Assembly (NCBI RefSeq): GCF_007858285.1
Contig: NZ_VFIL01000001.1
Location: 310,001 to 374,000 of the forward strand
Direction of reading: 5' to 3'
Length of the DNA stretch: 64,000 nucleotides
Origin: Pseudomonas brenneri
Lineage (GTDB): Bacteria; Pseudomonadota; Gammaproteobacteria; Pseudomonadales; Pseudomonadaceae
Position 1 is the first letter of the stretch; the number at the start of each line of letters is the position of its first letter. This document shows, piece after piece, positions 36,732 to 46,088 of the stretch. A program made the translations under genes and the position numbers. Below the pieces are notes generated by a model. It saw nothing but the letters and a program-made list of their open reading frames with translations, did not search any database and was not told the DNA's origin.

Positions 36732-37792
36732 ACACAAACAGAGCCCTGCATGTTATCGCTGTTGGAATCGCTTTAGGGGGCAGCACAATGACCGTACACG
36801 CGGCCGGCACGTGCTATGTCCAAAATGCATTGGTCACACCGGTCATGGCATTGAGGGCACAGAGCATCACCATCGGCCGTGATGTGCCAGTAGGTGCGGT
36901 GGTGTATCGACAGAAAATGGCTATCAATAATTTCGTCCAGTGCTACGCGACAGGTGGTCCCAGCTACGTCAAGTACGACCGGAGCATCAGCTATAGCAAC
37001 ACACCTGCATTGAGTTTGTGGGGCACTGGGGAGATGGCAGGTAAGGTCTACCAAACAGGCGTAAGCGGTTTGGGCGTGTTAATCAAAGGCGATCACGGAA
37101 TCGCGCCTTATAGCAATTCCGCAATCTACGGTGTGCGCGAGGGTTCCGGTGGCCTGAACGCGGCAAATACGCTTGAACTGCAGCTCATCAAGACCGCTCC
37201 AACCGTTGCTGCAGGCACAGTCCAGGGTGCGTCTTTGCCGATAGCGCAATATGTTGCCAGTGTTGGCGGCGGTATGACTGCCGCCACGTTTCCTATTGCC
37301 AATGTGAGCATCACCGGCGCGTTGTCGATCGTTGCCCGAACTTGCCAGACCCCAAATGTCAACGTGCCCATGGGCACACATACGGTGGCTGAGTTCAATG
37401 GCGTCGGCACTGGCACGGCCTGGACCAATTTTACCCTGGCACTCAACAACTGCCCGGCGTTCAACGGCGTCTACAGCAGCAGTGACGGCAGCGGGACGGC
37501 GAACAGCATCAAGTACCGTCTCGACCCGACTGTGGGGGTTGATGCCACCCAGCCAAATGTCTTGAAACTCAACCGTGGCACGCCTGAGGCCACGGGCGTG
37601 GGTATCCAGATTGCAGACAACCTGGGCACGCCGCTGGCTCTGCAAACGCTGTTGCCCAGCGGTATCGTACCCACGGCAGTCGAGGGCGCCAGCTACAGCA
37701 TTGCGTTGAAGGCGCGCTACCTGCAAACCGCAGCGACCGTCAGGGGGGGGCCGGCCAATGCGGCCATGACCTTTACCATTGACTACCAATAA
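36728..37792 (+). CDS. Fimbrial tip protein (operon B)
   Basis: The 354-residue protein starts in an ATGA overlap with the usher. A signal ends near TVHAAG. The N-terminal half (GTCYVQNALVTPVMALRAQ, FVQCYATGGPSYVKYD) is of unknown receptor type. The C-terminal half, from about ALSIVARTCQTPNVNVPMG to AAMTFTIDYQ, is a pilin domain with its own disulfide. Position and two-domain layout mark it as the operon B tip adhesin, equivalent to the last genes of P. aeruginosa cup operons. It ends 143 bp before the dif site. Confidence 0.87.
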   Translation: MNTNRALHVIAVGIALGGSTMTVHAAGTCYVQNALVTPVMALRAQSITIGRDVPVGAVVYRQKMAINNFVQCYATGGPSYVKYDRSISYSNTPALSLWGTGEMAGKVYQTGVSGLGVLIKGDHGIAPYSNSAIYGVREGSGGLNAANTLELQLIKTAPTVAAGTVQGASLPIAQYVASVGGGMTAATFPIANVSITGALSIVARTCQTPNVNVPMGTHTVAEFNGVGTGTAWTNFTLALNNCPAFNGVYSSSDGSGTANSIKYRLDPTVGVDATQPNVLKLNRGTPEATGVGIQIADNLGTPLALQTLLPSGIVPTAVEGASYSIALKARYLQTAATVRGGPANAAMTFTIDYQ

Positions 37793-38099
37793 ACCTTGGC
37801 GGGAAATCTCTTCTGTGGCAGTAGGGTTGTCGTTTGAGGAGAGAGGATATCGGTGACGGGGTTATGGAACTGCTGTCTTATAGATACGCTATTTAACAGA
37901 TGGGCGATTCAGGTTTTCGGCAGTCTAATCTTTGATTTAACATAATATACATTATGCGTAGTATCATATATCCCCACACCAGGCGTACCCCTGGAAAATC
38001 ACGGACCATCCCCCTCGTATTTTTCCCCAGGCCAATGGCAACTCTTCCAATGCTCATCTTTACTCGTCCCAACGGATGTCGGGCCCCAGGAGGTTTTGC
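37793..38099. other. AT-rich intergenic region carrying dif
   Basis: About 300 bases without a gene, clearly richer in A+T than the flanks. It contains a second copy of the island-border motif (CTATTTAACA at 37889-37898, then TGGGC at 37901-37905) and, 30 bases further on, the dif site. The end of the region has AGGAGG ahead of the DUF4019 lipoprotein start. No hairpin terminator for operon B is obvious. Confidence 0.6.
37935..37962 (-). other. dif: Chromosome dimer resolution site dif
   Basis: Read on the minus strand, this 28-bp site has XerD arm TTATGTTAAAT (identical to the enterobacterial and Pseudomonas consensus as I know it), central hexamer TGTATA (identical) and XerC arm ending in CGCATAA; only the outer four bases of the XerC arm vary, as is usual between species. 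KOPS-like octamers support it: GGGCAGGG on the plus strand at 14086, 16106, 17410, 20884, 20889 and 30889 to its left, and CCCTGCCC at 45004, 57874, 61350 and 63548 to its right, all pointing toward the site. This marks the replication terminus. Confidence 0.88.
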
Positions 38100-38588
38100 A
38101 TGAAGCTATTTGCCGTCGTGTTGCTCAGCGCCGCGTTGCTCAGCGGTTGCGATGTCAGTTTCAACAAGAGCACGCCCAAGGTCACGGCGTCCGATCCTGG
38201 TACGCAGCTACAGCAGCAACAGATATTCGATGCGGCATTGGCGTTTCTGGTTTTGCTTGATGCTGGTAAAGCTGACATGACCTGGTCCGTGGTCAGCCCG
38301 ACGTTCCAGGCGAAAATCCCCGAGCCTGTCTGGGTCAATGGGCTCAAGGCCTTGCGTATTGGATTGGGTTCATTCAACAAGCGAGAACCCCTGGGCTTTG
38401 GTTTTACCGATCAGATGCCTGACGCACCTGCAGGACACTATGCAGTCATCGAGTTTGCCTCGACGTTTGCCACGACCGCCGTCAAGGAAAAAGTGATTTT
38501 GCGTGACGATGACGAACGCTGGGGAGTCGTCGGATATTTCGTGCATAAAAGCATTACTTTTGGTGGTGATGACAAGAAGGCACCCTAA
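38100..38588 (+). CDS. DUF4019-type lipoprotein
   Basis: The 162-residue protein starts MKLFAVVLLSAALLSGCDV at an ATG with AGGAGG about seven bases ahead. The LLSGC lipobox predicts lipid anchoring in the envelope. The body (DAALAFLVLLDAGKADMTWSVV, REPLGFGFTDQMPDAPAGHY, ERWGVVGYFV) matches the DUF4019 fold: a helical start with a tryptophan-rich alpha+beta domain resembling NTF2. Its function is unknown. It is the first gene right of dif. Confidence 0.78.
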   Translation: MKLFAVVLLSAALLSGCDVSFNKSTPKVTASDPGTQLQQQQIFDAALAFLVLLDAGKADMTWSVVSPTFQAKIPEPVWVNGLKALRIGLGSFNKREPLGFGFTDQMPDAPAGHYAVIEFASTFATTAVKEKVILRDDDERWGVVGYFVHKSITFGGDDKKAP

Positions 38589-38608
38589 CCCTTCATTTAT
38601 TACCATTG

Positions 38609-38648
38609 AATATAACTAAACTAAATGATTGTTTAGTTTAGTTATATT
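38609..38648. repeat. Perfect 17-bp AT-rich inverted repeat
   Basis: Left arm AATATAACTAAACTAAA (38609-38625), six-base spacer TGATTG, right arm its exact reverse complement (38632-38648). The stem has almost no G+C and no T-run follows, so it is a poor intrinsic terminator. It lies 20 bases after the lipoprotein stop and about 650 bp from dif. Its TTTAGT core recurs in the inverted repeat in front of the tyrosine recombinase gene, which suggests a protein binding or recombination site. Confidence 0.7.
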
Positions 38649-38802
38649 AAGTATTGCCGAGCCGCCAGTAAATCGCAGCCACCCTGCCCCTATCGATTTA
38701 GCTGATTCACGCTATCGTCACGCATGCTTTCAGCCTCAGGCCACAGGCCTCGTAACATAACAACCATAGTCAGTCGCCACTGTCGTGGCGTTGGAGGTTG
38801 TC

Positions 38803-39057
38803 ATGCGTTACCTGATTGTTGCCTTATTAAGCGTGTTCAGCACTTTGGCCTTGGCTCAGGGAGAAAGTGCCTCAAGTCCGGCTGTCCAGGCCTACGACTA
38901 CTCCCAGAACCTGGATATCGCCAAGGTTGTGCAGATCAGCACCGACCCTTCTACCGAGTGTGGCCCGGTCAAAAGCCATATGGTCTACCTCGACAGCCAG
39001 GGCGTGAGCCATGGGTTGGACTACGTGCGCCTGAGTGATGCATGCCTGCAAGGCTGA
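38803..39057 (+). CDS. Small exported DUF2790 protein
   Basis: The 84-residue protein begins MRYLIVALLSVFSTLALAQG, a clean Sec signal, with GGAGG upstream. The mature part contains YDYSQNLDIAKVVQIS, STECGPVKSHMVYLDSQG and YVRLSDACLQG, the DUF2790 pattern found almost only in pseudomonads. Two cysteines may form a disulfide in the periplasm. Members often respond to copper or other stress, but no function has been shown. It is convergent with the recombinase gene. Confidence 0.8.
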   Translation: MRYLIVALLSVFSTLALAQGESASSPAVQAYDYSQNLDIAKVVQISTDPSTECGPVKSHMVYLDSQGVSHGLDYVRLSDACLQG

Positions 39058-39066
39058 TTTGAAAAG

Positions 39067-39981
39067 TCACAGGTCAAACCGATCAATCGCCCGCCGCCGC
39101 TCGTTGTCATCACGCACATCGTAGCTGGCGGTGGTCTGGATATTAGTGTGGTGTGCCAGTTTCTGGGCGATCGACAGATCATGTTCCTCGATTACCCGGG
39201 TGATAAACGAGCGCCGGAAATCGTGGGGCATGATCTTCACTCCCACCTGTTCGCCGCGCTGGCGGGCGATGTAGTAAATCGCATGTTTGGTAATACGTTC
39301 GCGGGTGATATGGCTGCCCCGGCGGATGCGGTTGAACAGGAAGCTATCGTCCTGCTCTCCTTCCTTTAAGTGCTCACGGCGAAACTCCAGCCACGCCTGC
39401 AACTTGGCAAACGCCCAGGCCGGTGCGTACTTGACCAACTCTTTATTGCCCTTGCCGATCACCCGCAGGCTGCGCTCTTGAAAATTCACCTGGGCCAGGT
39501 CGAGGTTGACTGACTCCGACTTGCGCATTCCCGAGCCGTAGAGGATCCCGATCACTGCCGCATCCCGCAGGCCCTGCGGCCGGGGATCGGCGGCGCAGAC
39601 GTCCATCAGTTCGCGGATCAAGGTGCGACGCAGGTTGCGTCCCTGGCTCAAGCGCGTGCCGGCGCTGGCCTTGACCGAACGCATTTTCAGCAAGTGTTCC
39701 TGGCTGATCAGGCTGATGCGCCAGGCTTCGTTCATCACCCCGCGCACGGCGTTGACGTACAGCGATGAGGTGTTGGGCGCGTACCCGTCTTCGCGCAATA
39801 CGGCGACCAGCGCCATCACGTGTTCGGGCTGCAACAGATGCCAGTCGATATCTTCCAGATTGATCTCTTCGAAACCCAGGCGGTCGGCGGCATCCTGCAG
39901 CACGTAGCGCATGGTCAATTGGCTGGAAGGCGCCAGGCGTGAGAGATAAAGGGTCAGCGGGTTGCGGGAAATCTCAGTCAA
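39067..39981 (-). CDS. Tyrosine recombinase/integrase near dif
   Basis: The 304-residue protein has an N-terminal SAM-like core-binding domain (TLYLSRLAPSSQLTMRYVL and on) and a C-terminal catalytic domain. Active-site residues are visible: Arg in YGSGMRKSES, Lys in GKGNKELVKY, His-x-x-Arg in PHDFRRSFI, His in AHHTNIQTT and the nucleophile Tyr in ASYDVRD. All are present, so it should be active. Length is close to XerC/XerD but the sequence differs from the housekeeping Xer proteins. It lies 1.1 kb from dif and has an inverted repeat just upstream of its start. It may belong to an element or have a dedicated site; no att pair is certain. Confidence 0.88.
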   Translation of the reverse strand: MTEISRNPLTLYLSRLAPSSQLTMRYVLQDAADRLGFEEINLEDIDWHLLQPEHVMALVAVLREDGYAPNTSSLYVNAVRGVMNEAWRISLISQEHLLKMRSVKASAGTRLSQGRNLRRTLIRELMDVCAADPRPQGLRDAAVIGILYGSGMRKSESVNLDLAQVNFQERSLRVIGKGNKELVKYAPAWAFAKLQAWLEFRREHLKEGEQDDSFLFNRIRRGSHITRERITKHAIYYIARQRGEQVGVKIMPHDFRRSFITRVIEEHDLSIAQKLAHHTNIQTTASYDVRDDNERRRAIDRFDL

Positions 39982-40008
39982 AACAGATCGGCCTTGAGAT
40001 TAAATAGT

Positions 40009-40032
40009 GATACTAAGCCTATGTTTAGTATC
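40009..40032. promoter_or_regulatory. Inverted repeat upstream of the recombinase gene
   Basis: GATACTAA (40009-40016) is repeated in inverse as TTAGTATC (40025-40032) with an eight-base spacer, 28 bp ahead of the recombinase start on the minus strand. A partial third element, ATATTTAG, follows. The layout suits either an autoregulatory operator overlapping the promoter or a recombinase core site with two arms around an 8-bp exchange region. Confidence 0.5.
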
Positions 40033-40517
40033 GATATTTAGTGGTTTGGCGAGTGTCGAGTCTAACGCAGGTCGGCGCTGCATACCAAACCAGGGCTCAT
40101 CCTGCGCAGGCGCCTGCGGCCCTGCAACATTGCAAAATGCGGATTGAAAACCCGATTAATTCGCGGTGATCGCGCACTAAAACACTTACAGATAAGGATT
40201 ACAGCGCAAACAGTTATCGTTTGTCTGTCTTCTTAATTGTCTAGCTGAACACTAGCTGTCTGCCCAACAAATAAACGAGTTTTTCATCCGCCTTTCATAT
40301 TCGCTGGACAAATTTGCGCTTAACCTTGGCCCTAATACTTGAGGGTATGCCGCGTTTTGCTGACTAACCCGTTGATAATGCTTTACCTTTGGCGGTCATG
40401 GGCTTTACTGAGGATAGCTTTGCCATCGGCTGTTTTTTATTGCAGTGCCCGCACTTTCATCTGCTGTTTGTTGTCATCTCTACGCGCCAAGTTGCTCTAA
40501 CCCGAGGTCATGAATCT
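40033..40517. other. Intergenic region upstream of the arn operon
   Basis: About 480 bases with no convincing gene. It should hold the arn promoter. A direct repeat TTTCAT-N5-TTTCAT (40282-40298) has the 11-bp period of OmpR/PhoB-family binding sites. CTTAAC followed six bases later by CCTAAT (about 40319-40336) vaguely resembles a PmrA box but the spacing is off. No arnB is present here. Confidence 0.45.
40282..40298 (+). promoter_or_regulatory. Direct repeat, candidate response-regulator site for the arn operon
   Basis: TTTCAT (40282-40287) and TTTCAT (40293-40298) are separated by five bases, giving one helical turn between half-sites. This is the geometry used by OmpR-family regulators such as PmrA, PhoP, ParR and ColR, which control arn operons. 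It lies about 220 bp upstream of the arnC start. The sequence does not match a specific box I can name with certainty. Confidence 0.35.
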
Positions 40518-41552
40518 TTGAAACCCTACCCTATTCATTGCGTGTCGATCGTTATCCCGGTCTACAACGAAGAACAGAGCCTGCCCGAGTTGCTGCGGCG
40601 CACCCGTGCTGCGTGCGAGCAGTTGGCCTATGAGTACGAAATCATCCTGGTGGACGACGGCAGCCGCGACAGTTCCGCGCAACTGCTGGAAGACGCGGCA
40701 AGCGAGCCCGGCAGCCACGTGGTTGCGGTGATCCTTAACCGCAACTACGGTCAGCACGCGGCAATCATGGCGGGCTTTGAGCAATGCCGGGGCGAGGTGG
40801 TGATTACCCTCGACGCCGATCTGCAAAACCCGCCCGAAGAAATTCCGCGCCTGGTCGAGCAAGCGGCCCTGGGCTACGACGTGGTTGCCACGGTGCGTAA
40901 CAATCGCCAGGACTCGGCCTTTCGCCGCTGGCCTTCGCGCCTGATCAACCTGGCGGTGCAGCGCTCCACCGGCGTGGCCATGACTGACTATGGCTGCATG
41001 CTGCGTGCTTACCGGCGCACCATCGTCGACGCCATGCTCGCCTGCCGTGAACGCAGCACCTTTATCCCGATCCTGGCCAACGGCTTTGCGCGTCATACCA
41101 CGGAGATCCTGGTACACCACGCCGAGCGCGAACATGGCGAATCCAAATACAGCGCCATGCGCCTGATCAGCCTGATGTTCGACCTGCTGACCTGCATGAC
41201 CACCACGCCCTTGCGCCTGCTGTCCATCGTCGGTTTCAGCCTGGCGGCTTTGGGCATGCTGTTTGCGTTTGCCCTGATCGTCATGCGCCTGGTCTTCGGT
41301 GCCGATTGGGCCGGTGACGGCCTGTTCGTACTGTTTGCCGTGTTGTTTGTGTTTACCGGCGGCCAGTTCATCGGCATGGGCCTGTTGGGTGAATACCTGG
41401 GGCGCATGTACAGCGATGTACGTGCCCGCCCACGTTTCTTTATTGAAAAGGTGCTGCGCAACGAGCCGGCAGCACCTGCACCGGTGGTCATCGTCGATGG
41501 TCTGCCCTCCTCCCCGTCTTCCACTTCCTCTTCCAGTCAGGTTTCGTCATGA
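40518..41552 (+). CDS. arnC: Undecaprenyl-phosphate 4-deoxy-4-formamido-L-arabinose transferase
   Basis: A GT2 glycosyltransferase moving formylated L-Ara4N from UDP to undecaprenyl phosphate on the inner face of the inner membrane. The N-terminus [19 protein letters not shown], the DDG motif ([11 protein letters not shown]), [12 protein letters not shown] and two C-terminal membrane helices ([20 protein letters not shown] and [19 protein letters not shown]) are typical. I place the start at TTG 40518 ([10 protein letters not shown]) because family members begin there and GAGG lies ten bases ahead; this gives 344 residues. It is the first arn gene here and overlaps arnA by 4 bp. Confidence 0.93.
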   Translation: MKPYPIHCVSIVIPVYNEEQSLPELLRRTRAACEQLAYEYEIILVDDGSRDSSAQLLEDAASEPGSHVVAVILNRNYGQHAAIMAGFEQCRGEVVITLDADLQNPPEEIPRLVEQAALGYDVVATVRNNRQDSAFRRWPSRLINLAVQRSTGVAMTDYGCMLRAYRRTIVDAMLACRERSTFIPILANGFARHTTEILVHHAEREHGESKYSAMRLISLMFDLLTCMTTTPLRLLSIVGFSLAALGMLFAFALIVMRLVFGADWAGDGLFVLFAVLFVFTGGQFIGMGLLGEYLGRMYSDVRARPRFFIEKVLRNEPAAPAPVVIVDGLPSSPSSTSSSSQVSS

Positions 41553-43552
41553 GTTCAAAAGCTGTTGTCTTCGCTTACCACGACATTGGCTGTGCGGGCA
41601 TTGAAGCCCTGCTCAATGCGGGTTACGAAATTGCTGCCGTGTTTACCCATGCTGATGATCCGAAGGAGAACACCTTCTACGGCTCGGTCGCTCAACTGTG
41701 CGCCCGCCACGGCATCCCGGTACACGCGCCAGAAGACGCCAACCACCCGCTGTGGGTCGAGCGTGTCGCCAAGCTGAACCCGGACTTCATCTTCTCCTTC
41801 TACTACCGCAATCTGCTGGGCGAGGCGCTGCTGGCTACCGCGCGCCAGGGCGCCTTCAACCTGCACGGTTCGCTGCTGCCTAAATACCGTGGTCGTGCCC
41901 CAGCCAACTGGGTGTTGGTCAACGGTGAAACCGAAACCGGCGTGACCCTGCACCGTATGGTCAAGCGTGCCGATGCCGGCGCGATCCTCGCCCAGCAAAC
42001 AGTCATGATTGAGCGCAGCGACACCGGCCTGACGCTCCACGCCAAACTGCGTGAAGCGGCGACTCAGCTGTTGCGCGATGCGTTGCCGCAACTGGCCCAG
42101 GGCAAATTGAGCGAAACCGCCCAGGACGAAAGCCAGGCCACCTGCTTTGGCCGCCGCACACCGGCTGACGGCAAGCTCGTCTGGCAAAAGCCCGCAGAGC
42201 AACTGTTCAACCTGGTACGCGCGGTTACCCAGCCGTACCCCGGCGCTTTCTGTGCGGTGGGCGAGCACAAGCTGATCGTGTGGCAAGCCGAAGTGGTCAA
42301 GGGCAACGAAGGCCAGGCGCCAGGCCGAGTGATCAGCGTCAACCCGCTGCGCATTGCCTGTGGTGAAGACTCCCTGGTCATCAACTTCGGCCAGCGCAAT
42401 GACAATGGCCTGTACCTGACCGGGCCGGCCCTGGCCGACGAGTTGGGCCTGGTGGACGGTTCGATCCTGCGCGGCGCCGAGTCGGGCGGTAAACCGCGCC
42501 GCACCCGGGTGCTGATCCTGGGCGTCAACGGCTTTATCGGTAACCACTTGTCCGAGCGCCTGCTGCGTGATGATCGCTACGAAGTCTATGGCCTGGATAT
42601 TGGCTCCGACGCCATCGACCGCCTGCGCAGCCATCCCAACTTCCATTATGTGGAAGGTGACATCAGCATTCACTCCGAGTGGATCGAGTACCACATCAAG
42701 AAATGCGACGTGGTCCTGCCGCTGGTGGCCATCGCCACGCCAATTGAATACACCCGTAACCCGTTGCGCGTATTCGAGCTGGACTTCGAAGAAAACCTCA
42801 AGTTGGTGCGCTACTGCGTCAAGTACAACAAGCGCGTGATTTTCCCTTCGACTTCCGAAGTCTACGGCATGTGCCAGGACCAGAACTTCGACGAAGACAC
42901 TTCCAACCTGGTGGTCGGCCCGATCAACAAGCAGCGCTGGATCTATTCGGTGTCCAAGCAACTGCTGGATCGGGTGATCTGGGCCTACGGTGCCAAGGGC
43001 CTGAATTTCACCCTGTTCCGCCCGTTCAACTGGATGGGCCCGCGCCTGGACCGCCTGGACTCGGCGCGTATCGGCAGCTCCCGTGCGATTACTCAGTTGA
43101 TCCTCAACCTGGTGGAAGGCACGCCGATCCGCCTGTTTGACGGCGGCGAGCAGAAACGCTGCTTCACCGACATTGCCGACGGTATCGAAGCCCTGGCGCG
43201 GATTATCGACAACGATAACGACGCGTGTAACGGCCAGATCATCAACATCGGCAACCCGGACAACGAAGCCAGCATCCGTCAGTTGGGCGAAGAGCTGCTG
43301 CGCCAGTTCGAGGCTCACCCGTTGCGCGGTAACTTCCCGCCGTTTGCAGGCTTTCGCGAAGTGGAAAGCAAAGCGTTCTACGGCGCGGGCTACCAGGACG
43401 TGGCGCACCGCAAACCGAGCATTGCCAACGCCAAGCGCCTGCTGAACTGGGAGCCGAGCGTGGAAATGAGCGAGACCATCGGCAACACCCTGGACTTCTT
43501 CCTGCGTGAAGCGATGCTTGAAATCGCCCCGTCCAGCGAAGCAGGCAAATAA
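41549..43552 (+). CDS. arnA: Bifunctional UDP-L-Ara4N formyltransferase / UDP-GlcA C-4'' decarboxylase
   Basis: The 667-residue protein has the two ArnA halves. The formyltransferase domain (1 to about 305) shows [21 protein letters not shown] with the catalytic histidine. The decarboxylase domain (about 315 to 660) has a Rossmann loop [15 protein letters not shown], the STSEVYGMC region and [10 protein letters not shown] with the catalytic Tyr-Lys pair. It oxidises and decarboxylates UDP-glucuronate to UDP-4-ketopentose and later formylates UDP-L-Ara4N. The ketopentose must be aminated by ArnB, which is not encoded here. ATGA overlap with arnC; its stop shares a base with the arnD start. Confidence 0.96.
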   Translation: MSSKAVVFAYHDIGCAGIEALLNAGYEIAAVFTHADDPKENTFYGSVAQLCARHGIPVHAPEDANHPLWVERVAKLNPDFIFSFYYRNLLGEALLATARQGAFNLHGSLLPKYRGRAPANWVLVNGETETGVTLHRMVKRADAGAILAQQTVMIERSDTGLTLHAKLREAATQLLRDALPQLAQGKLSETAQDESQATCFGRRTPADGKLVWQKPAEQLFNLVRAVTQPYPGAFCAVGEHKLIVWQAEVVKGNEGQAPGRVISVNPLRIACGEDSLVINFGQRNDNGLYLTGPALADELGLVDGSILRGAESGGKPRRTRVLILGVNGFIGNHLSERLLRDDRYEVYGLDIGSDAIDRLRSHPNFHYVEGDISIHSEWIEYHIKKCDVVLPLVAIATPIEYTRNPLRVFELDFEENLKLVRYCVKYNKRVIFPSTSEVYGMCQDQNFDEDTSNLVVGPINKQRWIYSVSKQLLDRVIWAYGAKGLNFTLFRPFNWMGPRLDRLDSARIGSSRAITQLILNLVEGTPIRLFDGGEQKRCFTDIADGIEALARIIDNDNDACNGQIINIGNPDNEASIRQLGEELLRQFEAHPLRGNFPPFAGFREVESKAFYGAGYQDVAHRKPSIANAKRLLNWEPSVEMSETIGNTLDFFLREAMLEIAPSSEAGK

Positions 43553-44436
43553 TGAAGGCAGGTCTGCGCATCGACGTCGACACCTACCGGGGCACCCGCG
43601 ATGGAGTGCCACGGTTGCTGGAATTGTTGGATGAAGCGGGGATCAAGGCGACGTTTTTCTTCAGTGTCGGGCCGGACAATATGGGCCGCCACTTATGGCG
43701 CCTGATCCGTCCGCAGTTCCTGTGGAAAATGCTGCGCTCCAACGCGGCCGGCCTGTATGGCTGGGACATCCTGCTGGCCGGCACCGCCTGGCCGGGCAAA
43801 CCCATTGGCCGCGACCTGGGGCACCTGATGCGCCAGGCCAAGGCTGCCGGGCACGAAGTGGGCCTGCACGCCTGGGATCACCATGGCTGGCAGGCCAATG
43901 CCGGCCGCTGGAGCGATGCACAACTGGTGGCGCAGGTGCGCCGTGGGCTCGACACCCTGAGCGAAATCCTTGGCGAACCCGTGGACTGTTCCGCTGCCGC
44001 CGGCTGGCGTGCCGACGAGCGTGTGGTGCAGGCCAAGCAAGGCTTTGGCTTGCGCTACAACAGCGATTGTCGCGGCACCGGCCTGTTCCGTCCGATCCTC
44101 GCCGATGGCAGTGCCGGTACGCCACAGGTCCCGGTGGACTTGCCGACCTTCGACGAAGTGGTTGGGCCACAGGTGACGGCCAAGGACTTCAACGCATTCA
44201 TTCTTGATCAGTTCACCGAATCGACACTCAACGTCTATACGATCCACGCAGAAGTAGAAGGGATTCTGATGGCCAATGAATTTCGCCAGTTGCTGGCCCA
44301 GGCCGGGCAGCGCGGCATCCAATTCCAGCCCCTGGGCAATTTGTTGCCGGCCGACCCGGCGAGCCTGCCCCAGGCGTATCTGACACGTGGCGTACTCAGT
44401 GGCCGCGAAGGCTGGCTGGGAGTACAAAAGGCATGA
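43552..44436 (+). CDS. arnD: 4-deoxy-4-formamido-L-arabinose-phosphoundecaprenol deformylase
   Basis: The 294-residue NodB-type deacetylase removes the formyl group from the undecaprenyl-linked sugar, making the step irreversible. Visible motifs are [19 protein letters not shown] (catalytic Asp), [15 protein letters not shown] (metal-binding histidines) and a late YTIHAEVEG. It starts at ATG 43552, whose A is the last base of the arnA stop, and overlaps arnT by 4 bp. Confidence 0.94.
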   Translation: MKAGLRIDVDTYRGTRDGVPRLLELLDEAGIKATFFFSVGPDNMGRHLWRLIRPQFLWKMLRSNAAGLYGWDILLAGTAWPGKPIGRDLGHLMRQAKAAGHEVGLHAWDHHGWQANAGRWSDAQLVAQVRRGLDTLSEILGEPVDCSAAAGWRADERVVQAKQGFGLRYNSDCRGTGLFRPILADGSAGTPQVPVDLPTFDEVVGPQVTAKDFNAFILDQFTESTLNVYTIHAEVEGILMANEFRQLLAQAGQRGIQFQPLGNLLPADPASLPQAYLTRGVLSGREGWLGVQKA

Positions 44437-46088
44437 TCCGACGTTGGGCGCTACCCCTGCTCCTGCTGGTTTTCGGCCTGTGTTACCTGCTGCCGATGGC
44501 CACCCATGGCCTGTGGATCCCGGATGAAAGCCGCTACGCGCAGATCAGCCAGGAAATGCTGCTGACCGGCAAATGGGCGTCACCGCACTTTATGGGCCTG
44601 CGTTATTTCGAAAAACCGGCGGCCGGTTATTGGATGATCGCCCTGGGCCAGGCCGTGTTCGGCCAGAACCTGTTCGGTGTGCGCGTGGCCTCGGCGCTGG
44701 CCACGGGCTTGAGCATCCTGTTGGTGTACTTCATGGCCCGGCGCCTGTGGAACGATCCACGCAAGAGCCTGGTGAGCGCTGTGCTGTACATGAGTTTTGT
44801 CAGTGTGGCGATGTCGGGTGGCTACGCCAACCTCGACCCGCAGTTCAGCTTCTGGGTCAACCTCAGCGGCGTAGCGTTATGGCTGTGTATCGACAGCCGC
44901 AGCCGGCGCGCCCGCCTGGGCGCCTGGGCATTGCTGGGCCTGGCCTGCGCCATGGGCTTCATGACCAAGGGATTCCTGGCGTGGCTGCTGCCGGTGTTGA
45001 TCGCCCTGCCCTACATGGTCTGGCAAAAACGCTTTCGTGAGTTGCTGACCTATGGCGTGGTCGCGGTGGTGGTGGCGATTGTGGTCAGCCTGCCCTGGGC
45101 GCTGATGGTGCATGCCCAGGAGCCCGACTACTGGAACTTCTTTTTCTGGCACGAACACATCCAGCGGTTTGCCGGTGAAGATGCCCAGCACGAAGAAGCC
45201 TGGTGGTACTACTTGCCGTTGCTGGCCGCGTTCAGTCTGCCGTGGCTGGCGCTGTTGCCCTCTACCCTGAAACAGGCGTGGCAGGAAAAGCGCACGCACA
45301 AGACCGGCTTCCTGTTGTTGTGGCTGCTGATGCCCCTGGCGTTTTTCAGCCTGAGCAAGGGCAAGCTGCCGGCTTATATCCTGCCGTGCCTGTTGCCTTT
45401 GGCATTGCTGATGGGCCATACCCTGGCGGACACATTGGCCCAGGCCCGTGGCCGGGTGTTGCAAGTCAATGGCGGGCTCAACCTGATTCTCGGGGCGCTG
45501 GGGCTGCTGGCAATCGTGTATTTCCAGTTGAAGAAGCCGATTTTTGCCCACCAGCAGGAACTGTTGAGCCTGGTGCTGGTGTTTATCGTGCTGCTGGGCT
45601 GGATCATCGCCAACCTGCTGCAGGTAGCACGCCCGTTGCGTTTGTGGGCAGCGCCTGCCCTGGGCAGTTGGTTGCTGGTGGCCCTGGTGCCGGCGGCGTT
45701 GCCGCTCTCGGTGGTTTATAACAAGACCCCGGACCGGTTCATTATCGACCACGCCGAAGAGCTGGCAGGCACCACCCGTTTACTGAGTAATGACCTGGGC
45801 GCCGCCTCGGCCCTGGCGTGGCGGCTCAAACGCCCGGACGTGACGCTGTACGACGCCCTGGGCGAAGTCAAATATGGTCTTGCCTACCCCGACAGCGTCA
45901 ATCGCCGGGTCGACACCACGCAAGTCCAGCAGTGGATGAACGAGGCCCGCAAGCAGGGCTCGGTGGGCGTGGTGATGCGGGTAAAGGGCGAGAGTGAAGT
46001 GCGCGAAGTCGAGTTGTTGCCAAAAGATGGCAAGCGCTATGAGCAAGGCAACATGGTGATCCTGGTGTTCCCACAGGTGGCGCCTTGA
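44433..46088 (+). CDS. arnT: Undecaprenyl-phosphate-L-Ara4N: lipid A transferase
   Basis: The 551-residue inner-membrane GT83 enzyme transfers L-Ara4N to lipid A phosphates on the periplasmic side, lowering negative charge and giving resistance to polymyxin and cationic peptides. It opens with a membrane helix followed by [18 protein letters not shown], which holds the conserved aspartate, then [11 protein letters not shown]. About twelve hydrophobic helices and a C-terminal periplasmic domain ([20 protein letters not shown] and on) complete it. ATGA overlaps at both ends tie it to arnD and arnE. Confidence 0.95.
   Translation: MIRRWALPLLLLVFGLCYLLPMATHGLWIPDESRYAQISQEMLLTGKWASPHFMGLRYFEKPAAGYWMIALGQAVFGQNLFGVRVASALATGLSILLVYFMARRLWNDPRKSLVSAVLYMSFVSVAMSGGYANLDPQFSFWVNLSGVALWLCIDSRSRRARLGAWALLGLACAMGFMTKGFLAWLLPVLIALPYMVWQKRFRELLTYGVVAVVVAIVVSLPWALMVHAQEPDYWNFFFWHEHIQRFAGEDAQHEEAWWYYLPLLAAFSLPWLALLPSTLKQAWQEKRTHKTGFLLLWLLMPLAFFSLSKGKLPAYILPCLLPLALLMGHTLADTLAQARGRVLQVNGGLNLILGALGLLAIVYFQLKKPIFAHQQELLSLVLVFIVLLGWIIANLLQVARPLRLWAAPALGSWLLVALVPAALPLSVVYNKTPDRFIIDHAEELAGTTRLLSNDLGAASALAWRLKRPDVTLYDALGEVKYGLAYPDSVNRRVDTTQVQQWMNEARKQGSVGVVMRVKGESEVREVELLPKDGKRYEQGNMVILVFPQVAP

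Noticed and set aside
40389..40517. Upstream extension of arnC by 43 codons
   Set aside because: The extension has no similarity to arnC N-termini, whose conserved start aligns with TTG 40518.
41555..43612. A 685-codon open frame on the minus strand opposite arnA
   Set aside because: It mirrors arnA almost end to end and arises from GC-rich third positions; the plus-strand protein has full domain and active-site support.
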